DNA of 64,000 bases from Lateolabrax maculatus (Eukaryota > Chordata > Actinopteri > Acropomatiformes > Lateolabracidae), in the NCBI GenBank assembly GCA_031216445.1, contig CM062216.1, forward strand, positions 8,429,501 through 8,493,500. The letters are read 5' to 3'. The notes under the pieces were generated by a model, which was not told the origin of the DNA, searched no databases, and saw only the letters and a list, made by a program, of their open reading frames with translations. The position numbers and the translations under genes were made by a program. Positions within the stretch are counted from its first letter, which is position 1. The number at the start of each line of letters is the position of its first letter. Of the stretch, positions 1 through 10,853 are shown piece by piece.

Positions 1-342
1 ATTGTCAGTTGGAAACTCATTGTGCAAGATGAGGTTCTAGTGGGCGAAATAACAATGCCTTAAATTTATGGCCCCTCTGTGCATAAGCAGGCTGTAATTC
101 GCTGAGAGTCTTTCATCTACTATTCTAACCAAAGAAACAGACAAACTCATACCTCACACGCAACACTAAACACTAAATCTTTTTGGGGTATTGATTCAAA
201 AAGGAAGAAAATGAGTTCCTGTTTACATTTTTTTTTCTCAGTTAACATGCTGCACCTCAGTGCCATATGGAGACTGACAGGGTAAGTGTGGGTGCACCTG
301 CTGTTCTCAAAATCAGCCCGCTTTTAGTGTAAAAACCGGAGT

Positions 343-365
343 ATCATCATCATCTTCTTCTTCTT
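343..365. repeat. ATC/CTT trinucleotide microsatellite
   Basis: A short run of ATC units passes directly into a run of CTT units. It is a compound simple repeat in presumed intronic DNA. Confidence 0.8.
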
Positions 366-1708
366 GCGACCGCAACCGAGATACAGTTCACCATGCTGGG
401 CCAGGAGTCTTTGTCCCAAATTGGCTTTGGTAGGTCTTCAATTTCATGTTGTGTGTCTCTACTCACAACGAGTATAAAAAGGAGAATTTTGAATTGAGCA
501 ATTTGGTTTAGTGGGTGTAAAACTACTACAGACTCACAAAAACTGGCATCATCAAGAATAAAAAATGTATTTATGAGATGAAAAATGTTTTTTGCAGATG
601 TGTGGTTTCTAAAGGATCCACATGCAAAAATTAAATCCTCAACATTAAATTGTCCTTGTGCAGACGATTTAAGAGCACTGATGACCTCTGATGCCTGAGT
701 ATTGTTAAAAGTGTGTGGTTGTGTGTATTTCTATTTGAATGAGCACAAAAGACGTCTGAAATGAAGTGCAAGCTCAAACAAGACAGCTGTGTCCTTGTCA
801 TGACGTTTTCATTCACTGAGCCTGGATGACATCACCCTTCTACCCAGAAAGCGAAACGGACGAGGGGGGGGGGGCTCTTTTCTATTTTGCATTTCAAGCC
901 GTCAGTAGATTTATGTCACCATAACTAGTCCTCTCTCGGGCTCCTCCCACTCAGGCTTTTAAAATATGAGCTGCTTGACAACACAGCAAAGCTGTTTTTG
1001 GGGACAAACTAACCTAAAATCATTCAAAATTAAATCCTCAGAATAATTTTTAACTAATCTTGGTGTATTGATTATGTTTAGTTCTACATTGGTCATGTCA
1101 ACAAACACATTAATTGTAGCTAGTAACACAATAGGGGAAAGGCCAAAAAAAAAACATATCTCCCTTTCTCCCCTATAAGTACTATTAATAAACTGTGATT
1201 CTAGCGAAGACCATAGATGCTAACCTTCACATTTCCTTTCACTCAAGCAATGGTACGCTGCATGTATAGATATGTTGACAAAGCAGTTATCTGTGGCTTG
1301 AAGAGAGAAATAAGCTAAATCAGGAGGTGCTGGAGGCTTGGGAGAGAGGACGAGAGGCAGCAAGATTCTGACTTTCATAAGAACTTTTAATGTGATATCT
1401 GATTATATATAATCTGAGATAAGATATGTTGATATTTTACCTATCTCAGTTGTTGGTTGCATTTAGGAGGTTGAAATGGGAAATTCAATGTTGATGTACT
1501 ACTCTTTTTTGTTATGCATTCATCTCTACCTGCAAGAATGTATGTACCATAATGACCCCATTAATGTGATGCTTTTCATCAGCAAATGTATAATCACTGT
1601 AACATGTAAATAACTGATAGCTATTTATGACTATTTAGCATACGTATAAATGTTAATGTGGTTGCGAGGTGCGAGCTCCATCACCAACATGATGTCACTT
1701 GTAAACTC

Positions 1709-1786
1709 GATTAGGGCTGCAACGAACCATAATTTCCATTATCAATTAATCTGACAATTCTCTTGATTAATCAGTTAGTTGTTTGG
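1709..1786 (+). repeat. Dispersed repeat fragment (AGGGCTGCAAC family)
   Basis: It begins with AGGGCTGCAACGAACCATAA and continues with alternating ATTAATC-type stretches ending near GTTAGTTGTTTGG. This pattern matches, from memory, a very common teleost interspersed repeat that starts AGGGCTGCAACTAAC. Only one end appears to be present. The identity is recalled, not searched. Confidence 0.6.
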
Positions 1787-1838
1787 CACAGCCACTTATT
1801 CAGAAATAACATTCTGATTTCCTATAATTGGTACGTAC

Positions 1839-2243
1839 GTTGCCCATGTTGAGGTCGTGCACCTGCAGGCTCTGGTTGTTGCTGACTGTCACCTCCAGCA
1901 ACTCGGTGCTCTTCCCGAGCCCTCCAGGGTAAACCGGCAGGCGATAATCGTGCTCTGACAGCTTCTCCTGCTTGATACCCATGGCATGAACATAGTCTCC
2001 CATCCCCGCACACCCCATGCGGCCACCCTGGGTGCCCATGCTGCAGTCAGGCGAGTCACGCTCCTTCTTCAGGATCATTTCTTGCGGTGGAAAGTCCTGC
2101 ATGACGGAGTGGGCGGCCAGCCGGGTGAAGCTGGTCACCGGGGGGAGATGGCTGAACATAATCATGCCAGGTCCGAAATTGGAGTCCATGCTCCCGTTGG
2201 AGCGTAGGTATTCATTGCCTAGTTTGTCTTGAATGATGCTCAT
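1839..2243 (-). CDS. znf281: ZNF281-like zinc finger protein, N-terminal coding exon (partial gene)
   Basis: This exon encodes the first 135 residues of a transcription factor, starting MSIIQDKLGNEYLRS. Around residues 24-37 it has GMIMFSHLPPVTSFTR, which closely matches the N-terminal GMVMFNHRLPPVTSFTR block of human ZNF281. Further blocks are EMILKKERDSP, an acidic/lysine IKQEK element (a common sumoylation-like context) and VHDLNMGN at the end. ZNF281 is a nuclear Kruppel-type C2H2 protein that binds GC-rich promoters. The four zinc fingers are not in this window and should lie on a downstream exon left of position 1. The exon ends with GGCAAC followed by the donor GTACGT, in phase 0. The start ATG is the first in frame after the splice acceptor at 2292-2294. 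The sister ZNF148 has a different N-terminus, so ZNF281 is the better call. The paralogue (a or b) is unresolved. Confidence 0.75.
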
Positions 2244-2291
2244 GTTGGAAGCCAGCGGGCAGAAAACTATGGGGTGACAATCAGTGTCATC
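2244..2291 (-). other. znf281: 5' UTR part of znf281-like coding exon, with splice acceptor and small upstream ORF
   Basis: Read on the minus strand, a pyrimidine stretch TTTTTTCTTTACAG ends at 2292 and the exon starts GATGACACTG at 2291. An ATG at 2290-2288 opens an 8-codon reading frame including the stop (2267-2290). It lies upstream of and separate from the MSIIQ start. The acceptor is strong by eye. Whether other upstream exons exist cannot be seen. Confidence 0.6.
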
Positions 2292-3569
2292 CTGTAAAGA
2301 AAAAACAGCAGTAGTCAATGTTAAAACACACTTTAAGCACTATGACTAGCGGTATTGATGGCTAGTTATAGACACACAAATAATAGCCAACAGACAACAA
2401 TTATGGAGCCAGTTAAGCTCCGTCTTTAGGAATCAGTGACACGGCCTCTGATCTCACAACTGGGCGCTTAGTAGGATTAAAACCGCAAGTTTGTGGGTCA
2501 ACAAAGGGCTACAGTCTGGCACAAATACAAGTAAAAAACAAGCAAAACACTGGAGCTACACTGCACAAAATTCTCTCTGGTTGATTACAGTGATTGTACA
2601 GTATTTTACAGGTCAAAAAGGTCACTGTGGCTGCAATGGTAGCCACAACATGAGATGAAGAATGAGAGGATTGAAGTTGTGTGTTAATCTGTTTGATGGG
2701 CCTGTCTGACCCAGTCATCCTATTTGCATGAGCTTATCTGCCAATGAGAGTGCCCACAGACTGCATTAGAAAGACTGCTGGTGTAATTATGTGGCTGCTG
2801 CACAAACACATCAAGTGCATGTTTTGTAATAGCTCTGACTGTGATGTCTAATGCCGATATTTGAGAGATGTGTTCATGTTCATATTAAAGGCAATTAGCT
2901 ATGACCAAATCCAATTTATGAAGGTACCCAAATGTTGGGATGGCGTCTCTTTGAAGTACACTTTCACATGTTTCCTTAAAAAGTTGCACAAACGTGTGTT
3001 ATAAACCATAATGAAATGCTCTGCGGTGATGTGAACGACCATCCAGACAGTGAAGCGCTGTGTGACTGCTGCCTTCAGCTCTGATGGGGCGCTAGCAGCA
3101 GTAACCTACTCAGCTAACACAAAGCCAACTTTAGAAAAAAGAAAAGAAAGCAGACTCAAGTCACCCCGACTAACTTCAGCTTCCTCAAAGGTGATCGAGC
3201 AGACCGGCAGTGTGCCGAGAGGAGCCCGGGGTCCGCGTCCATTTAACAAAAACTACCAGGCTGGTCCGCTATGCAATTAGCCGCAGAGCTAACCATTTGG
3301 CTAAGCACTCTTCGGGGCCCTTCTTCTTTGTGATGCAGGATCAGGCAATAATTAATATGGCCATGCAATAACAGCAGCAGACCTGCGCCGATGAGCGCCG
3401 AACCGTGCAAAACACAAACAAGAAAACCAGCCAAAAGCACGAGGAAAAGTCGCTGCCCTTCACGCCAGTAGCAGCCAAGTTAGTTTTGTACTTTTAAAAA
3501 AGAAAAAGCAGGGATGAAAGAATGGAGATTTAGTGGCAGATATCGCTGCACGCCAGCGTTAACGTTACA

Positions 3570-3610
<41 letters not shown>

Positions 3611-4016
3611 TGTGCGAGCTGGAGACAGCATCAAGGACGAACGCTGCTCTGCGCCGGAGAAACAAAACAAAAAAAAAAAAAAAACACCAGAAAAAAAACA
3701 AACAACGCAACCGCCTCACATCGACTGCACTGGTTTCTGGCTGATTTTTTTTTTTTTTACCCCCACGTTGTCGGCTCCGTTTCCCGGACGGCGAGTGATG
3801 GAGCGACAACGCGAGCGGGACCCATAACAACCGGCCCGCACAACTCCGGCGAACAATGATGCTCGTCCGACTAGCAGACGCGGCTAGCGCACCTAGCAGC
3901 TAACCGGCGGCGGGCAGACGTCGGCGCGCCGCGCTTTGTCGTCGGCGGCTCCCGCGGCGGCCCCGCGGCCACCAGCTCGGCGGCGAAGGCGGATTTTTCG
4001 GGGGTTTTTCCCTTAC
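2292..4016 (-). other. Probable intron 1 of the znf281-like gene
   Basis: This 1725 bp stretch runs from the donor at 4016-4015 (exon ACCG, intron GTAAGG, minus strand) to the acceptor at 2292. It carries a (CA)19 microsatellite at 3571-3608, an A-rich run near 3668-3684 and a T-run near 3746-3757. The part nearest the promoter (about 3780-4016) is strongly CpG-rich. ORFs across this region contain homopolymer and CA-repeat translations and are not genes. Confidence 0.5.
3571..3608. repeat. (CA)19 microsatellite
   Basis: An uninterrupted CA dinucleotide run of 38 bp lies in the presumed first intron of the znf281-like gene. Confidence 0.95.
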
Positions 4017-4170
4017 CGGTGCAGGACCATGACCCGCTGTTTGGCTCGCGTGGTTCACCCTCAGCTGTCCGTTTCGGTGTCTAGAGCCAAAACATTGTTC
4101 TCCCGCAGCTGCTGGGTTCTTCCATCTTGCCTCGGCGCAGAGGATTCTGGGTCCCGCAGCCGGACGCGTC
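3780..4170 (-). promoter_or_regulatory. znf281: CpG-island promoter and probable non-coding exon 1 of the znf281-like gene
   Basis: CpG dinucleotides are dense from about 3780 to 4170 and sparse on both sides. On the minus strand there is a consensus donor at 4017/4016 (ACCG then GTAAGG), so a first exon probably spans from about 4135 down to 4017. A GGCAAGATGG element at 4122-4131 (minus strand) fits the YY1 motif, which in vertebrate CpG promoters often sits just downstream of the transcription start. An ATG at 4030-4028 would, after splicing to 2291, give a 12-residue upstream ORF ending TAG before the real start. The transcription start itself is inferred. Confidence 0.6.
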
Positions 4171-4689
4171 CTGAACAGAGACTTAAAAAAATGTACTTAG
4201 AAATAAACATATTATTATAAGTAATAGTGTTCTTTATTATGTATTCTAGGTATTCCTATAATTTTGACGACGTTAAAAATATATATTTAAAAATCTTTTA
4301 AAAAATTTTTTTAGAAATTATATTGTACAATTCCACTTTTTGTCAGTCATTACATTGGCTATTAATCCTGCATTTCATGTGATACTTGCATTTTCTCTGT
4401 AAAGTTTGGCATGTAAAGCGTGTAAGTGGAGAGACAGAAAGCAACAGATCCTCTTTATAATCCTTTATTTGTCTATACAGGCCTTACAATTCTGTAGGTT
4501 TTTCAGCTTAGGTGTGTTGGAAAAAGTGCCCAGGCCCTTTACTTAAGTGCCAAAATGGGGAGACCAAAAAGTTTAGAGTTTTAAGTTACAAAATTAGACT
4601 GATAATTGAGCAATGTGCAGGGAGAGGGGGAAAATGCCCCAAAATGCTTTGTTATAATCTGTATCTAAATAATATAAAACAAATTTTGG

Positions 4690-4910
4690 ACTTAACTTAA
4701 GATGTATGTTAAATACTCGGTTAAATGTAAAGGTATTGACTTAAAATTTTTACTCGGCTATAGTACAAGGTACAAACATAATCAGCTACATGTTCTTAAA
4801 ATATCAAAAGTAAAAGAAGCCGATTTAGTACGCAGAATTATTACTTTCAGAGTTGTATAATATTACATGCATCATATTATACCATTAGCGGTGAATAAAG
4901 ATCCCTAAAA
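4690..4910. repeat. Dispersed repeat fragment (TACTTAAGT-type family)
   Basis: Phrases such as ATAATCAGCTACATGTTCTT, AAAATATCAAAAGTAAAAG and TACGCAGAATTATTACTTTC match, from memory, the teleost repeat built around AGTAAAAGTACT-like segments. The copy is diverged. Related copies occur at 19589-19895, 41661-41735 and 62162-62235. Confidence 0.5.
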
Positions 4911-5918
4911 TTCAAATGACGGAGGCTGATTGTTCAAACCACCAGAATAATAGAGCGAGTCTCAGAACAGCCATTTAGATGATCATGATAGATGTATTTA
5001 GAAGTGAAGCTCTTAGATTTGTCGGATGAATGACTATGTATACATCTAAAACCACATCAGAGTCAGGCTTTGCGCCCCCACTCCTAATTGGCTTTGCTAA
5101 TGAACCAATTAATTCAGAAAGCAGTGCATAATTGAAATGCAGACAGTAGAGTAATGCAAAAAAGGTCAGTGAGTGCATTTTTGATGTCTCTGCGCCTTTC
5201 ATATACCCAGGATGACAACCCACACAGCTGACAGTGATATCTTTGAAATCACTCTCATCTTGGGGTGCTTAAATATGTATGATGGTGTGATGATGGTTGC
5301 CTGATGAACTGAGTCTAGAAGAAAATCAGTGATTAGAATTTGAGAATGTGGGTGTAGTTCAGGGGAAATAGCCTAAAGTTAATCATTTTACAATTTGAAT
5401 GTAACCAAGATACCAATATTAATCAAGTAATGTTGTGGTTTATAGTGGTTTGTAGTTGGTCAAAACAATGCCCACTTTATTGTGTATTAATATTTGAGAT
5501 AAATTGTAATCTTGATTGTTCACAGGCTTCAGAGTCATTGAGGGCATTGAGGTTTTGTCCTCATATTTATTTTTTTCAGGGAATGTGGAGATTTAACATC
5601 CTGGGGGACTTTGATTCACCACCACAATTACAAAACTAATACATGGTGGTATTTCATAGGCTTATTCCAGCATTTTTAGACTTAACATTTAGGTGTGACT
5701 CTCCTCAGGCCAAAAAAGGGGGGATTCAATTTTTTGTAAGACTTTGTATCATGAGGGGAAGAGAGGGCTTTGTAGTAGCATTCATACTTAGAAAACACAA
5801 TTAATTTAACAACCAACATGAACAATCCCAATGTTAAAAACACTTTAGAGATATTTTGCATGTTTTGCATATACTGTATTGCCATGCATGGCTTATAACA
5901 GTAAATAAAGATGTTCAT

Positions 5919-6350
5919 GTTAGCAAGATGTTAGCAAACAGTTGCCCCTTATACATCCAGGAGACATGGAGAGACATTAACATTTATTTAGAGTTGCATT
6001 TCTGGCCACGTAATGAATGTCAATCCAATATTCACTCTCTTTTTAGCTCTGTTTTAGGTCTCCACCAACACCAACTTCCCCCACCAGGGAAATATTGCAC
6101 TCTCTTAGCTGCTGGGCAGGTAACTACCGTGGTAGGTACAGTGGGGTTTTTTTTAAAGCTTTTGACTAAAAACAGTTGACTGCTACAACTGAAAATTACA
6201 CTATGAGAGCGGTGAGAGTGAACCAAAATAGAAAAATTTGCGGGCTGTAAAACCAAAACAATGAGCTGAGAGGTGCTAAAATGCTGAGAGAGAGGAGAAG
6301 AGAGGAACCGCAGAGTCAAATGATGATTCAATGTGGGTTTCTCATTACCA
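5919..6350 (+). repeat. Dispersed repeat, copy A of a three-copy family in this window
   Basis: It contains TTAGCAAACAGTTGCCCC, then AATATTCACTCTCTTTTTAG, CTCTGTTTTAGGTCTCCACC and TTAGCTGCTGGGCAGGTA in order. The same ordered phrases recur at 37311-37560 and 58805-59020. I recall this as an abundant percomorph repeat of unknown class. The tail (AAACCAAAACAATGAGCTGA) is also shared with the 37 kb copy. Confidence 0.65.
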
Positions 6351-7697
6351 GTGACCACCTTTCACACACAACTAGACATTTGATGTAACTATGAAAATAT
6401 TAATTATAGCTGCTTTGAATGAAGAAAAGCACATCATCGTCATCTCCTGATACAACAGTAACAGCTCTTTTTTTCAGGTTGGCTCAGATCTGCAGCAAAA
6501 TCCTGTCAAGCTTGAGCACAAACACGTGAAAGCACAGCTAACACACATAAACTAACACACACAAAGAGAGGACATCCTGTAAGTTTGGTGCTATTTCAAG
6601 GTCACGTTCTGAGTCTTGTATGTCAATCTCAGCAAAGGTTAGGAAATGTCACTGTATGGCTCAACTTTCCGTCAGTCCATACTAACAGCCGAGTGTTTGG
6701 GACATTAAGGTCAGAGACATTACGACTCCTGCACTCACGTCACGTCAGGTGCGACTGACTCCACTTTGAATGGAGTAATCTTCCCTCATTTTGAAGGGGA
6801 CAGAGGAGTGAGCATGTCTGTACCTGCACGCAGACCACAGCTATGAAGGATGATGAACATCAAAAACAATATTTTCATGTCTGGAATCTGTGTTAATTTG
6901 TGTATCATATGACACAGATGGTTATCAACCCTAAATCCTCATTAATAATTCAGCATGTGCAGCATGTCTTTGTTCCCTCTCCCTCCTCCCCTGAATCCAT
7001 CTCGACCTCACACATTACAAATTATTTGGACACGAATGTCAAATTTCCTTCCTCATCTAATCATGCAACTATAAGAAAACTGTTAACAGTGGAGAGCCAA
7101 GGTTTGGTGATTGCCTGTGTTGTGCTGATTTGGATTCCTCTCACTGGGGAAGCCTGATGCCTACACATAGCAGATGGCGATCCTGGCAGTCTACACTCTA
7201 ATCCTCAATTGTTAGGAGGATCACAGCCGTATGAGCTCCCTCTATTGAGAAAGAAGTCCCTTGTCAGTTATTAGAACCTTGTGCAGTTGTGAGACTTGTG
7301 CTGCATAGGATAAAATAACATTTGGGTGATTCTATTTGGTGCATTTATAGTTGATATTTGGTGGCATATGCTACAAATTACTAATGCAGTCTATACTACA
7401 CCCAGTTGATTAGGTGCATGTTAGACTGAACTGGTGGGGAATTTACAACACTTACAGCCACCTATATAGGCCTACACGGTAAACTTCTTTTGTGGTTGCA
7501 GTTATACCCCGACAGCTCAAACACAGTCTGTCTGTCAGTCATTATATCTGACATGGGACTACTTACAACTTTTGTAACTAAATTTAAAGATTTGCTCCAA
7601 TTTTCTGTGACAATCTCTTTTTCAAACGCAGTATGTAGTTGAAAAAGAGATTTTAAAATAATTAGCACAGCTAATGTGTGCACACAAAAAAAAAACC

Positions 7698-7992
7698 TTT
7701 AAAGCAATAGTTCAACATTTTGATAAATTACACAAGACGCTGTGCCCCACCAAGAAATAGTAAATACTGAGCTTTAGAGGTGCTGGTAGGTGGATTTTGT
7801 TACATTTGGACGGAGCCAGGCCAGCGGTTTCCTCGTTTCCATTCTTTGTGCTGAGCTAAGCTTACCGACTGCTGGCTGCAGCTTCATATTTGGCGTGCAG
7901 ACATGAGAGTGGTGTCAATCTTAACCCGGCAAAATAAAAAAAAAGAAAGCGTGTAAGGTGTATTTCCCAAAATGTCAAACTGTCTCTTTAAA
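7698..7992. mobile_element. MITE-like element with ~31 bp terminal inverted repeats
   Basis: The left end, TTTAAAGCAATAGTTCAACA at 7698, and the reverse complement of the right end, TTTAAAGAGACAGTTTGACA, align along about 31 bp with a handful of mismatches. The length is about 295 bp and there is no coding capacity. Internal phrases (AGAGGTGCTGGTAGGTGGAT, GGACGGAGCCAGGCCAGC) match from memory a widespread teleost repeat. TTTAAA at both ends may include part of a target duplication. This is a non-autonomous DNA transposon by structure; its superfamily is not determined. Confidence 0.75.
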
Positions 7993-8209
7993 ATATGTGG
8001 TTATGCAAACCTGTTTCAAACTATACAACTAAATGTATCTGGAAAGTTGCAAGAATATTGACACTGAACGTATCAGTGAAATGTTCATTGACAACACATT
8101 TCATTAGTTTTTCTCAGAGGTCAGAGGAAGATACTGGTCTATTTCATACAAAAACGTTTCATGGTGACGGTAGAAACAATTCATTTCTTAAGAATTTGCT
8201 GAAACCATG

Positions 8210-8320
8210 ATCTTTCCCTAACTTTAACCAAAGTGTTTTCGTTGCCTGACCACAGACGGGAGTCTGGATGCAAACTCCAGTTTCTGGTGTCAAAGTCCTG
8301 CGATTTGTACGCCCACTATC
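8210..8320 (-). repeat. Dispersed repeat fragment (GGTTAGGTTTAGG family)
   Basis: On the plus strand it reads CCCTAACTTTAACCAAAGTG followed by TTTTCGTTGCCTGACC and a GTCTGG... segment. This matches in reverse orientation the family copy at 59222-59400 and resembles a shorter copy near 25511-25560. Confidence 0.5.
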
Positions 8321-10511
8321 CACTCAAAATGTGCTTCCTTAACTCGATAACCCTTGCCTCTGAACATTATCCAGGCAGCAATTATGTTGGCTAATAGGGA
8401 AAATAATTGAATACAATATAAAGGTCATTTTTAGGAGACACAGTTGGGTTATTGAACTAGGTGATGTAACTTATTTTAAAAGGCTCACTGATTTAATTAA
8501 AATATATCAGTATCTGACATGCGGTTTTGGCACAGTGCAGCTTGAAATGTATGCATAGTTTTGTTCTGCATAGTCTTTTGTCTTATTTAATGAAAATATA
8601 TTTCTTAGAAATATGTTTGAATAGTTTGTTGTTGTTTAGGGTCTGCTGTCATATTAAATAGACACACAATGCTGCACTTGATTCTCTTTGCAACCTTCTA
8701 TCGCTCTCTCTCTGCATTCACTTATCTGTAATGCAAATGTTACTTTCTGATTCATGTTTTAATACAGCATTCCTTTTGAAATAAATGTTAGATCAGTCTG
8801 ACCGTTACAGTTCAAATACCACGTTGTTGTTGTCAAGTTTACCAGCTGCATCTGGGATGGTGAAATATCAGGTCTGTTTTGCAGTATAACAGAAGGGTGA
8901 TACACTTAAATAAGACCATACAATTAAACAATTAGATGAATCTGCATTTATCGAATGAAATATTCCAAAATGATCTGCGATGCCCAAAGATCCATTATAA
9001 TAATTATTATTGCTCTACTTTCTCATCCTCTGTGTGTACAGTTGAATCAAGGCCTCTTTGAAACTGTTTCTAAAAAATATGGAACATTATGAGGATTTAT
9101 TGCAGGACTGTTGAATTACTGTTTTGATATTGGAAGTCTTGAGTTTATAGACATATGAAGAAAATGTGTCTCTGAAAAAAGCACAGAAAATTCCCTGACT
9201 TCAGATGTGTATAACACTGGGAGTGGAAGAGACTGGAACACCATGTCAACGATTCCTCATAAGCTCCATTCTACCATTTTTTTATTAGTGTGTGTAGTTG
9301 CAATGTGTACTTTTGCTTTATTAAACTTTTTCTGGTGTGTTGTCTCCCCAAAACTAAGCAGCTAAGAAATTATAGAGAGGGCAACCAATCCAAAATCAAA
9401 ATCTCATCATTTATAGATGAAGTGCTCGAAATACCTTGAAAGAGCATATAATCAATGAATGATGTAATGAAGTGATTTTTGGTCTTGTTTTCTAAGAGTG
9501 CCGACCTCTTTCAAATCAGAAATAATCCTGGGCCTCAACACAAATCAAAGGTCTGAAAACAAAACATTTGAGATCGAGGGTCAACTGATGAGATCCATCA
9601 AGGGCATATTTATACTACTTGTGTGATTGAAGCTGTAATTATGCATTAGTTAACAATAGCTGCACTTGCATGCAATGCAGACATTTGTGTTCTGCCTACT
9701 TCAAACAAGGCCAACAAAGAGGCAAGGGCGAACCATCCCTTTTAGGACTGTCCTTTGGGAGGATACTAGTCCAGGAAACCCTCCACCGTAGTCTCCATTC
9801 AATGTCTAAATCAATAAGAAGTCTAAATGAGTGAGAAGGCTTAACAGGAAGGAGAACAAGCACAGATTTAATGTCAGACTTATAATGGTCAGAGCCCTTT
9901 GCACAGTGAGAGGTAGAACTGAATTCATTTAAAGAAAATCAGAAGATTACAGGAAAGTATTTAAAAATGTCTGTATGCTTATTCCTGTATTGTTCATTTA
10001 CTCCACATTATTACCCTAATTTAAGTTTAAGCAATCTGGCACAGGTTAACGGAATCACAAAGAGTCACTGTAGCCTATCATCTGCAATTCAATTAATCAA
10101 TGGCCCGGATTAGATCAAATATGCACGTAGGTCGTGCTTCCAGTAGATGGCACAGTTTAACTTGAAACTACAAAGATCCTCCAACCCCGTCACTTAGGAT
10201 CTCTGTGCGACTCTCCATGCTGTTAATCACCGAGGATCAGCCAACAACGCACGTATGAGGAGAGACTGAATAAATCAATCAACCGCGTCATTATTACATC
10301 AATTAAGTCGCCGACTGATTCAACGGACCAAACGAACTACAGCCGAGAGTCAAATTGTCCGCCTCTCCCTCTCTCTTCACACACGAGCGCAGTCTTGTGT
10401 AACGCTCCCCTCCTCCCACCACCACCCTTTTTCCCTCCCTCTCCTCTCATCCCTCCGTCACACACACTCACACTCCCCTCTCCATCCTCTACAGTCCACC
10501 AGTGGCTGTGA

Positions 10512-10625
10512 ATGGCAGACAGCTCCGCGTATTTGGCTCCGCTGGTGAGCACCACGCCGGTCAGAGCGAGCGGAGGACCGAGCAGAGCGCACGGCCGCAG
10601 CCAGAGACCTTCCGATGTCCTGTAA
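10512..10625 (+). other. Upstream ORF, 37 codons, in putative kcnj3 leader
   Basis: ATG at 10512 in an acceptable context (GTGAATGG) opens a 37-residue reading frame ending TAA at 10623-10625. It is rich in Ala, Ser, Arg and Pro, as expected of CpG-rich leader sequence. It matters only if transcription starts upstream of it. There is no sign that the peptide itself is conserved. Confidence 0.35.
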
Positions 10626-10745
10626 AACCACTGGAAGAATAGTGGATATTTTTTAATTAAACGGATAATATCAGTGCTCCAAAGGCACTTTTTTTTTTTT
10701 TTTTTTTTAAATTTCCTAGGATTTACTGTGCGCGCTGAGGTGGCC

Positions 10746-10772
10746 ATGGCGCACTTTACGCACTGCAGGTAA
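10746..10772 (+). other. Short upstream ORF with strong Kozak context in kcnj3 leader
   Basis: GCCATGGCG at 10743-10751 is a near-ideal initiation context. The frame reads MAHFTHCR and stops at 10770-10772. It is in the same frame as the main start at 10854, but the stop prevents an N-terminal extension. A minimal ATG-GAT-TAA frame follows at 10805-10813. Confidence 0.45.
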
Positions 10773-10853
10773 CCAGTGTTTTTGGAGGCTCAAACAAACA
10801 AAACATGGATTAAACAGCACAAGTCAATTTCCCGTTACTTCAGGAGAGCTCAA

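Larger units (their letters stand above)
1..1838. other. Non-coding flank, probably intron of the znf281-like gene
   Basis: No ORF here resembles a C2H2 zinc-finger array. Because the exon at 1839-2291 ends in a good minus-strand donor, this stretch is inferred to be intron, with the finger-coding exon beyond position 1. It contains an ATC/CTT trinucleotide microsatellite at 343-365, a run of 11 G at 864-874, and a repeat fragment at 1709-1786. The rest is AT-rich with nothing recognisable. Confidence 0.55.
4180..10368. other. Intergenic region between the znf281-like gene and kcnj3
   Basis: I find no gene here. It is AT-rich DNA with repeat remnants at 4690-4910, 5919-6350, 7698-7992 and 8210-8320, described separately. 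The remainder (for example 8400-10300) shows no repeats, RNA genes or coding exons that I can recognise. Regulatory elements for either divergent gene could lie here but none is identifiable by eye. Confidence 0.6.
10369..10853 (+). promoter_or_regulatory. kcnj3: kcnj3 promoter-proximal region and 5' leader
   Basis: A pyrimidine-rich stretch (about 10369-10500) is followed by CpG-rich sequence that runs on into exon 1, a typical arrangement for a neuronal or cardiac CpG promoter. The transcription start cannot be placed. The leader just before the start codon contains a T-run at 10689-10708 and several upstream ATGs, described separately. No TATA box is evident. Confidence 0.5.

Noticed and set aside
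1986..2232. Plus-strand ORFs opposite the znf281-like exon
   Set aside because: They are antisense shadows of the conserved minus-strand coding exon.
3480..3830. ORFs with long Cys-Val, Thr-His or Lys runs
   Set aside because: They are translations of the CA microsatellite and A/T homopolymers.
10337..10747. 136-codon minus-strand ORF upstream of kcnj3
   Set aside because: It is antisense to the CpG-rich leader and T-run, with low-complexity Gly/Arg/Lys content and no recognisable domain.
10776..10853. In-frame extension upstream of the Kir3.1 start (26 codons)
   Set aside because: It begins at GTG, not ATG, and human GIRK1 starts at the position matching 10854.
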